From positions 1 through 56,989 of the forward strand of contig CALKNV010000046.1 in NCBI GenBank assembly GCA_938091935.1: a DNA stretch of 56,989 nt, written 5' to 3'. The notes beneath the pieces are model-generated. The model saw only the letters and a list, made by a program, of their open reading frames with translations, ran no database searches and was not told the DNA's origin. Both the position numbers and the translations under genes were made by a program. The DNA comes from an uncultured Pseudomonadales bacterium. GTDB lineage: Bacteria > Pseudomonadota > Gammaproteobacteria > Pseudomonadales > Pseudohongiellaceae. Each line of letters begins with the position of its first letter. Position 1 is the first letter of the stretch. Shown piece by piece: positions 51,265 through 56,989 of this stretch.

Positions 51265-51319
51265 GCGCGAGTGTCATCAGTAAACAGACTTATTACTCGA
51301 CGCTGATAGAGGGATTGCA

Positions 51320-51718
51320 ATGCCGGGTGAAACTGACCTTGAAAAGATGCTCTCCGGCCTGCGGCCGCTGCTGCTGGATGACGACTTTGTGTTCTGCACC
51401 GTCGCAGGTGCGAGCCTTATTGATGTCGCGCACTTGAATCCACTGGCCACCTATCAAGAGCAAGAGGGGCTTAGCCTGCTGTTAGAGCAAGGGCAGGCTG
51501 ATGCCGCGGCCTATAAATACCACGGGGTATTTAAGGGAATTACACTGACCGTACATTCCAGTCTGGATGCCGTCGGCCTGACTGCGGCAGTCGCCAGCAA
51601 ACTGGCCAAGTTCGACATCCCTGCCAATATGGTAGCGGCGCATTACCATGATCATGTGTTTGTGCCGCGGGAAAAAGCGCCCAAGGCATTGGAGCTGCTG
51701 AAGCAGTTCGGTGATTAA
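51320..51718 (+). CDS. ACT-domain protein (DUF2241/ACT_3)
   Basis: 132 residues starting MPGETDLEKMLSGLRPLLLD with FVFCTVAGASLIDVAHLNPLAT, GITLTVHSSLDAVGLTAAVASKLAKFDIPANMVAAHYHDHVFVP, a pattern of the ACT_3/DUF2241 proteins. ACT domains bind amino acids or act as small regulators. No enzyme domain is fused. A GGAGGA-like site (GATAGAGGGATTG) precedes ATG 51320. Confidence 0.9.
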   Translation: MPGETDLEKMLSGLRPLLLDDDFVFCTVAGASLIDVAHLNPLATYQEQEGLSLLLEQGQADAAAYKYHGVFKGITLTVHSSLDAVGLTAAVASKLAKFDIPANMVAAHYHDHVFVPREKAPKALELLKQFGD

Positions 51719-51799
51719 AAAAATTGACCTGTAAAGGGGTAGGGCCAGCCCTGGGCTAGAAGGGAGAAGCGCTAGCTACTAGCGTCTAGCCAAAAGGCG

Positions 51800-52330
51800 T
51801 CAGATGTCTTGCTTCTGGATGACCAGCAACAGCTCGCCGACCTTAATTCCAAATTTCTTAAGTGTAGATTCATTCAGCAGAACTGATGGTGTGATCAGGT
51901 ACATCCGGTCATCGATGCGAACGTCAATGCTGCCATCACCGTAAGGTATGCGTAAGACGTAATCCAGGAAAGCGCTGTTGCCTGCAACGGTGACTTCGCC
52001 ATCACCAACCACATCACCGGCCGTGCCCGTGTAATTGTCCGTGCTGTTCGTTTGTAGCTTCCAGACCCGGCGATCCAGTTCACCATCATCGAACACAAAG
52101 TCTTCTTCCAGGGTGCCGACACCATCCTGCCAGTAGGCGACTATCTCCGCGGTGAATTTGCGGATTACGCGACCACGAAAATCTTTTACCACGCCATAGG
52201 CTACCAGCTCCCCCTGGAAAAACTCTTCCATCTTCAGTGACGGTGACTGATCGCGATAGTCATCTATTTGTACTGCGCTGCAGGCGCTGAAAACGGCGAA
52301 GCAGGTCGAGAGAATGAGAGACCGTGTCAT
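51800..52330 (-). CDS. DUF3833 family lipoprotein
   Basis: 176 residues from ATG 52330. Lipoprotein signal MTRSLILSTCFAVFSAC (lipobox FSAC). The mature part has LKMEEFFQGELVAYGVVKDFRGRVIRKF and FVFDDGELDRRVWKL with YGDGSIDVRIDDRMYLI, the DUF3833 pattern, probably a lipocalin-like barrel at the outer membrane. A frame to 52501 is a shadow of non-coding sequence. Confidence 0.88.
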   Translation of the reverse strand: MTRSLILSTCFAVFSACSAVQIDDYRDQSPSLKMEEFFQGELVAYGVVKDFRGRVIRKFTAEIVAYWQDGVGTLEEDFVFDDGELDRRVWKLQTNSTDNYTGTAGDVVGDGEVTVAGNSAFLDYVLRIPYGDGSIDVRIDDRMYLITPSVLLNESTLKKFGIKVGELLLVIQKQDI

Positions 52331-52542
52331 GGTTAATCCTTTGGCAGTCAAGCTGAAGCTGTTAGGGCTGGGGCTGTTAAGGTTGTGGCAGTCAAGATGG
52401 TTACGCGGGCCATGGCGACCCCGGATCACAGCGCAGATCGCCATAGCTGCCATTCCGGCAGATGGGGTATAGTTGATGCTAGCGCATGGCAGCGGCAGCA
52501 AGCTGCGGAGCGCTACTTACTAATAATAATGAGGAACCGATC

Positions 52543-54975
52543 ATGTCCCACCGCGTCTCTCTGACAGCAGTGCTCACAATAGTGGGGCTCTTTGCTAGCC
52601 TGACACTCCACGCCCAGACACGAAATAATCTCGAAGTTGAAGGTCTACAGGCACCCGTGGAAATTCTTAAAGACCGCTGGGGCATTTCTCATATTTATGC
52701 CGAGACAGAGCACGACCTGTTCTTCGCCCAGGGTTACAGCGCGGCACGTGACCGTCTGTTTCAGTTCGAGATCTGGCGCGCGCGTGCTACCGGCACTACC
52801 GCAGAAATTCTCGGTCCCAAAGCGATTGATCGCGATCATGGCGCGCGCCTGTTCAAATTCCGCGGCGCGATGGGAGAAGAGCTGAGTCATTACCACCCTC
52901 GCGGTGTCGACATCATTGGTGCCTTCGTGCACGGCGTAAATGCCTATATCGATGAAGCGCTGCAGGATCCTGATAGCTTGCCTTTACCCTTTAAGCTATT
53001 GGATATAGAGCCCAAACACTGGACCGAAGAGGTGGTCATCTCCAGACACCAGGGGCTGCTTGGCAATATTGGTCTGGAAATGAACATCGGCAGGGCTGTC
53101 TGTACCATCGGTGAAGAGGCAGTCAGAGAACTGCAGTACTTTCATCCCCATGAGCCTGATCTGACCCTCGATCCCATGATCGATTGTGAATCTCTGGTGG
53201 AGAACGACATTCTCCATCTCTATAACGCCTTTCGTCGCAATCTTCGATTTGAACCTGATGATATCCAGGTTGCGGCAGCGCGTAATGACACCGATGACTT
53301 CCAACAGTTGGCGACTGTTCTCGACCAGGAAGCTGACCTGATTCAACGTTTCGACCTTGACGACATAGGCAGCAATAACTGGGTGGTGAGTGGTGATCTG
53401 ACCCAGGACGGATGGCCCATGATGATCAACGATCCGCACCGGGCTCAGTCTGTGCCTTCATTGCGCTACTGGGCACACCTGGTAGGGCCTGGCTGGAATG
53501 TGCTCGGTGGCGGTGAACCTACAATTCCGGGAATATCTATTGGTCACAATGAGTTCGGCGCCTGGGGATTGACCGTGTTCAACACCGACGGAGAAGATCT
53601 CTACGTATACGAGACCAATCCAGATAATCCCAATGAGTACCGCTACAACGGACGCTGGGAGCCCATGTCTATTATTGAAGAAAGCATATCGGTCCGCGGC
53701 CAGAGCCCGGTTACCGTGGAATTAAAATACACCCGGCACGGTCCGGTGGCTTTCGAAGACCAGGACAAAAACCTGGCCTATGCACTGCGTCCCGCCTGGA
53801 TGGAATTTGGCGGTGCGCCTTACCTGGCATCCCTGCGCATGGATCAGGCGCAGACCTGGGAAGAATTCCGGGAGGCTTCAAACTACAGCAATATTCCCGG
53901 TGAGAATATGATCTGGGCAGATCGTAAGGGCAATATCGGCTGGCAGGCGGTGGGTATTGCGCCGATTCGACGCAACTTCAGCGGCATGGTGCCAGTACCG
54001 GGTGATGGCCGTTATGAATGGGATGGATATTTGCCAATCAAGGCCAAACCCAACGAATACAATCCTGAACGTGGCTATATTGAAACCTCTAACAGCAATT
54101 ACACGTCACCAGACTATGAATATCTGGATGCCATTGGCTTTACCTGGACCGACCCTTATCGCTGGGCCCGAGGCAGTGAGGTGCTGGCGTCCGGGCGCAA
54201 GTTCAATATGACTGACATGATTGCGCTGCAGCATGACTACCTGTCCATTCCTGCTCGCAGCCTGGTGCCGTTTTTTAAGGATCTGCCGGCAGATGACCCC
54301 CAGGTCGAGCAGGCCCGCCAGATGTTGCTGGACTGGGATTTCGTACTGGACCGCGATTCCATCACTGCCGGTATCTATGTGGCATTCGAGCGCCAGTTGC
54401 TGGACAACATTGAGGCGCTGAAAGTACCAGAGAGCGCCCAACAGTATCTCAACGTGGGTATGAAGACCTCCATCGATTTTCTGTTAGCACCGGATGGGGA
54501 TTTCGGTGCTGATCCATTAGCTGGTCGCGATGAATTTCTGCTGCGCACCCTGGCGGAGGGGGTGGCGAATCTGCGAGAGAAGCTTGGTCCTAACATGCAG
54601 AACTGGGTCTATGGTCAGGCTGATTACAAGCATGCGCTCATTCGCCATCCTTTGAGCGCGGCAGTCAACGAGGAGCTCAGAGCGCAGCTGGATGTAGGAC
54701 CGCTGCCTCGAGGCGGCAATAGTTTTACCCTGGGCAACACCGGTAGTGGGGACAACCAGACGACGGGTGCGTCATTTCGCATTTTCATCGATACCCGGGA
54801 TTGGGATAACACCCTCGGTATGAATTCGCCCGGTCAGGTGGGCGACCCGGACAGTCCGCTTTATGCCAACTTGTTTGAACTATGGGCCAACGACAAAGTG
54901 TTTCCTGCGTTTTATAGTCGCGAGAAGATTGAATCGGTCCTGTTCGAGCGGCTGGAGCTAAGCCCGGCCAACTGA
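52543..54975 (+). CDS. Penicillin acylase family protein (Ntn-hydrolase)
   Basis: 810 residues from ATG 52543 behind GAGGAACCG. Signal peptide 1-25 (LTIVGLFASLTLHAQT). The alpha-chain region has FFAQGYSAARDRLFQFEIWRARATG and TTAEILG, the linker runs to about residue 285, and the beta-chain begins at the autocatalytic Ser in DIGSNNWVVSG (about 287-295). PWI-type regions are NDPHRAQSVPSLRYWAHL and GNTGSGDNQTTGASFR near the end. Such enzymes cleave acyl amides, including acyl-homoserine lactones; the target is not predictable. A plain frame to 52486 adds no signal. Confidence 0.92.
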   Translation: MSHRVSLTAVLTIVGLFASLTLHAQTRNNLEVEGLQAPVEILKDRWGISHIYAETEHDLFFAQGYSAARDRLFQFEIWRARATGTTAEILGPKAIDRDHGARLFKFRGAMGEELSHYHPRGVDIIGAFVHGVNAYIDEALQDPDSLPLPFKLLDIEPKHWTEEVVISRHQGLLGNIGLEMNIGRAVCTIGEEAVRELQYFHPHEPDLTLDPMIDCESLVENDILHLYNAFRRNLRFEPDDIQVAAARNDTDDFQQLATVLDQEADLIQRFDLDDIGSNNWVVSGDLTQDGWPMMINDPHRAQSVPSLRYWAHLVGPGWNVLGGGEPTIPGISIGHNEFGAWGLTVFNTDGEDLYVYETNPDNPNEYRYNGRWEPMSIIEESISVRGQSPVTVELKYTRHGPVAFEDQDKNLAYALRPAWMEFGGAPYLASLRMDQAQTWEEFREASNYSNIPGENMIWADRKGNIGWQAVGIAPIRRNFSGMVPVPGDGRYEWDGYLPIKAKPNEYNPERGYIETSNSNYTSPDYEYLDAIGFTWTDPYRWARGSEVLASGRKFNMTDMIALQHDYLSIPARSLVPFFKDLPADDPQVEQARQMLLDWDFVLDRDSITAGIYVAFERQLLDNIEALKVPESAQQYLNVGMKTSIDFLLAPDGDFGADPLAGRDEFLLRTLAEGVANLREKLGPNMQNWVYGQADYKHALIRHPLSAAVNEELRAQLDVGPLPRGGNSFTLGNTGSGDNQTTGASFRIFIDTRDWDNTLGMNSPGQVGDPDSPLYANLFELWANDKVFPAFYSREKIESVLFERLELSPAN

Positions 54976-55023
54976 GTATGCGCCAAGGCACTATCCAGAG
55001 AGACCGCCAGGACACTTAACTGA

Positions 55024-55965
55024 CTAGCCATCTTCATCGTAGGGATGCACCTCGATGCTGAGATGTTGAATGGGCAAGTTTTCCGGCAGCAGCGATTTGA
55101 AATAGCTCGGCTCGGCGGGGGAGCAGGACACGATCGATAGCACCGAGGCGTAGATTCCCGGCCCTACAGTCCATAGATGCAGGTCGACAATGCGATGGTC
55201 GCCGTTGAATTCAATGGCCTCATGGATGCGGCAGGTCATGTCTTCCGAGCCCTGCTCATCCAGCAGGATGGCACTGGTGGACTTCAGTAGACCAAGCGAC
55301 CAACGTGACACCAGTATGGCGCCGACGATGCCCATGACGGGGTCCATCCACACAGCACCATAATACTTGCCGATCAATAGCGCAAAGATGGCTAACAAAG
55401 AGGTTAGTGCATCGGCCAACACGTGCAGATAGGCCGAGCGCAGATTGTGATCGTGATGATGGTCGTGATGGTCGTGTTGGTCGTGATCATGACCATGACC
55501 ATGGTCATGATGCTCGCCCAGAATAAAGACCGATGCCCCATTCACCAACAGGCCCATGCTGGCGACGAAAATGGCCTGGTTGAAAGCAATTTCCACCGGG
55601 TTCAGTAAGCGTATCAGGCTTTCCCAAGCCATTAGCGCGGCAAACAGGGCGAGCAGAATCGCACCAGTGTAGCCACCCAGTGTGTTCACTTTCCCAGTGC
55701 CAAAACTGAAGCGAGTATTGTGCGCGTGACGTCGAGCGTACACATAGGCGAAGGCATTAATGGACAGTGCGACTGCGTGTGACCCCATGTGCAAGCCATC
55801 GGCTAGCAAGGCCATAGAGCCGAACACAATGCCGCCAATAATCTCAACTACCATCATGCTGGCAGTGAGCGCTATGACAATAAAGGTGCGGCTTTCCCCA
55901 CGCCGTTTCTGGTCTTGTCCAAAACTATGGGAATGACGCCAGCGCGCCAAAATATCATCTTTCAT
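55024..55965 (-). CDS. dmeF: Cation diffusion facilitator, DmeF-like
   Basis: 313 residues. Six helices with GLHMGSHAVALSINAFAY (about 57-75) holding metal-site His/Asp, the second HVLADALTSLLAIFALL (about 183-199), and a His/Asp-rich loop (EHHDHGHGHDHDQH, about 149-172) between helices four and five. FSFGTGKVNTLGGYTGAILLALFAALMA is DmeF-specific in type. It exports Co2+/Ni2+ or Zn2+ into the periplasm. The His-rich loop is encoded by a low-complexity stretch at 55450-55515. Confidence 0.92.
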   Translation of the reverse strand: MKDDILARWRHSHSFGQDQKRRGESRTFIVIALTASMMVVEIIGGIVFGSMALLADGLHMGSHAVALSINAFAYVYARRHAHNTRFSFGTGKVNTLGGYTGAILLALFAALMAWESLIRLLNPVEIAFNQAIFVASMGLLVNGASVFILGEHHDHGHGHDHDQHDHHDHHHDHNLRSAYLHVLADALTSLLAIFALLIGKYYGAVWMDPVMGIVGAILVSRWSLGLLKSTSAILLDEQGSEDMTCRIHEAIEFNGDHRIVDLHLWTVGPGIYASVLSIVSCSPAEPSYFKSLLPENLPIQHLSIEVHPYDEDG

Positions 55966-56114
55966 CAGCTGCTTATATCATGCGACAAGCCTCGAAATCC
56001 ATGGTCACTGCGACCCTATGACGCGGCAAAATGAACCAGTATTGCTGGGTATCCGTACCTGGCTTTTGATATAGTAACGGCGTAAAGCATAAAGCCGTTT
56101 TATTCGAGGAAATC

Positions 56115-56690
56115 ATGAAGCAATTTGCGTTAATCGCGGCAGCCACAGTGCTCCTGAGCCATACTGTGCTGGCCGTTGAAGAACCCCCTGCAGAACTTGA
56201 AGGAATTACCAATTTTCGTCAGTACAGTGCGACCTTCGCCAGTGCCGGTCAACCCAATGCTGACCAACTTCAGGCTATCGCCGATCAGGGATTTGAACGG
56301 ATTGTTTACATTGCGTTCACTAATAACACCAATGCACTCCCAGATGAAGACCAGATCGTAAAGGGCCTGGGCATGGAGTACATGCAGGTGCCGGTGGATT
56401 TTTCCAATCCACTTCCCGATGACTTTTATGCGTTTGCCGATTCCATGCAGCGCAATACCGGCAAGAAAACCCTGCTGCATTGTCAGGTGAATGCCCGGGC
56501 CACCGCTTTCAGCTTTCTCTACCGAGTACTCTATGAAGATGTACCTGTGGCCGAAGCCAAGGAAGATATGAATACAGTATGGCAGCCTAACGCGGTATGG
56601 CGTGACTTCATCTTTGAAGTGATGGCTCAAAACGATAAGGATCCTAACTGTGAGGGTTGTGACTGGACGCCGCCACCGCCGCGTAACTAG
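56115..56690 (+). CDS. Exported DUF442/tyrosine phosphatase-like protein
   Basis: 191 residues, signal peptide 1-20. ITNFRQYSATFASAGQPNADQLQAIADQGFERIVYIAF (start NFRQYSATFASAGQP) and the active-site loop TLLHCQVNARATAFSFLYR (about residue 123) are those of exported DUF442-like proteins. The loop is CX4R rather than the usual CX5R of tyrosine phosphatases. The C-terminus has CEGCDWTPPPP. It is followed by a strong terminator. Confidence 0.85.
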   Translation: MKQFALIAAATVLLSHTVLAVEEPPAELEGITNFRQYSATFASAGQPNADQLQAIADQGFERIVYIAFTNNTNALPDEDQIVKGLGMEYMQVPVDFSNPLPDDFYAFADSMQRNTGKKTLLHCQVNARATAFSFLYRVLYEDVPVAEAKEDMNTVWQPNAVWRDFIFEVMAQNDKDPNCEGCDWTPPPPRN

Positions 56691-56704
56691 TCCATAAGCT
56701 ATGC

Positions 56705-56741
56705 AAAAAAAAAGGCGAGTCACTGACTCGCCTTTTTTGTT
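56705..56741. terminator. Bidirectional intrinsic terminator
   Basis: GGCGAGT-CACTG-ACTCGCC is flanked by nine A on the left and six T on the right, so it can act for both the plus-strand phosphatase gene and the minus-strand gene that ends at 56760. Confidence 0.9.
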
Positions 56742-56759
56742 TATTTTGTGCCGACTGAT

Positions 56760-56989
56760 TTAGTCGTCACCGCCCTGGTTAACTTCTTTCCAGGTATAGA
56801 ATCCCATGAACATTTCTTCCCAGGACTGCTCGCCCCAATTTACTTCAATATTCGGGTCTGGGTTGTAACCGTTCTGCGAAGAGTTGTCGAATGCACCGGT
56901 GGCTATAATCTTCGTGCCAGCTGGAACGCGGACTGGATTTTCCAGTTCGTGTGCCAACTGCCATGCGCGAACACACACACACACACACA
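56760..56989 (-). CDS. C-terminal fragment of a redoxin/monooxygenase-type exported protein
   Basis: The last 70 or so codons of a leftward gene that enters from the right edge. It reads WQLAHELENPVRVPAGTKII, FDNSSQNGYNPDPNIEVNWG and EQSWEEMFMGFYTW before stop at 56760. VPAGTKI..T..FDNS..N..NPDP and the WGEQSWEEMF.GF pattern recur at the C-terminus of copper-monooxygenase/redoxin-like proteins. At the window end the frame becomes a run of GT repeats (CVCVCV), which does not look like protein of this family. Confidence 0.65.
   Translation of the reverse strand, partial: CVCVCVRAWQLAHELENPVRVPAGTKIIATGAFDNSSQNGYNPDPNIEVNWGEQSWEEMFMGFYTWKEVNQGGDD
56971..56989. repeat. (CA)n simple repeat at window end
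   Basis: The final 19 bases are an uninterrupted alternating CA/GT run. It falls inside the reading frame of the partial gene and runs to the edge. Confidence 0.9.

Noticed and set aside
51770-51784. CGCTAG/CTAGCG inverted repeat between ACT gene and DUF3833
   Set aside because: Six-base arms without a T run; too weak to call.
55450-55515. Low-complexity DNA (GTGATGGTC-type repeats)
   Set aside because: Explained by the His/Asp-rich loop of the DmeF-like exporter on the minus strand.

Overview
The window looks like a contig end from a heterotrophic marine-type gammaproteobacterium. The evidence is a complete-but-one arginine succinyltransferase (AST) operon, FecR/GST/DUF3291-type genes, moderate GC, AGGAG-type ribosome binding sites and many exported hydrolases and small lipoproteins. 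No rRNA, tRNA, CRISPR array, insertion sequence or prophage was seen. The assignment to a group is inference from gene families, not from a marker gene.

Layout. 1-1562: N-terminal 520 residues of an AsmA/YdbH-like membrane-anchored protein that leaves the window on the left. 1563-2338: no protein gene, but a promoter-plus-terminator pair that may define a small RNA of about 110 nt. 2339-8328: a divergent Lrp/AsnC regulator and the AST operon (astC, an unlisted 54-residue ORF, astA, astD, astB; no astE here). 8347-12313: an alkaline phosphatase facing a three-gene set, selW-udk-nupC, in which selW is a 74-residue SelW/Rdx selenoprotein gene with an in-frame UGA inside its CxxU motif. 12364-19805: a 2-oxoglutarate oxygenase, an OFA-type MFS permease, a split YeeE/YedE sulfur transporter, a SoxC-like sulfite dehydrogenase with its cytochrome c, and a TPR protein, all on the minus strand. 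19952-26900: small enzymes and exported proteins (GST, anchored dioxygenase, S9 peptidase, DUF2277, NTF2-like, DUF1801).

25011-30100 is a decay zone: two members of one 'MNWDAI' family are both broken, and a glyoxalase-like gene carries two nonsense codons. Compact membrane proteins lie between them. 30165-44870 returns to ordinary genes: RlmK-like methyltransferase, UspE-like stress protein, ICMT-like methyltransferase, exported phosphoesterase, thiolase-like protein without the usual nucleophilic cysteine, SDR, GAPDH, the last 48 codons of a lost acetolactate synthase, aldehyde dehydrogenase, and an esterase/PhyH/ModF-like cluster preceded by an 18-bp tandem repeat. 45072-49559 holds an FkbM methyltransferase, a PQQ-type dehydrogenase, a formyltransferase and a second decay spot (fecR with three frameshifts fused by deletion to the C-terminal half of a GST). 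49556-56690 holds DUF3291, an MBL hydrolase, an ACT-domain protein, a DUF3833 lipoprotein, a penicillin acylase, a DmeF-like metal exporter and a DUF442-type phosphatase-like protein. The last 230 bases are the C-terminus of another gene, ending in a (CA)n run.

Functional picture: the cell takes up and breaks down amino acids and nucleosides (AST, NupC/Udk), scavenges phosphate (alkaline phosphatase, exported phosphoesterase), probably oxidises sulfite in the periplasm, and decodes UGA as selenocysteine if the selW reading is right. The strongest novel points are selW with a candidate SECIS hairpin, the small gene inside the AST operon, the orphan promoter/terminator unit, and the number of gene relics at three separate loci.
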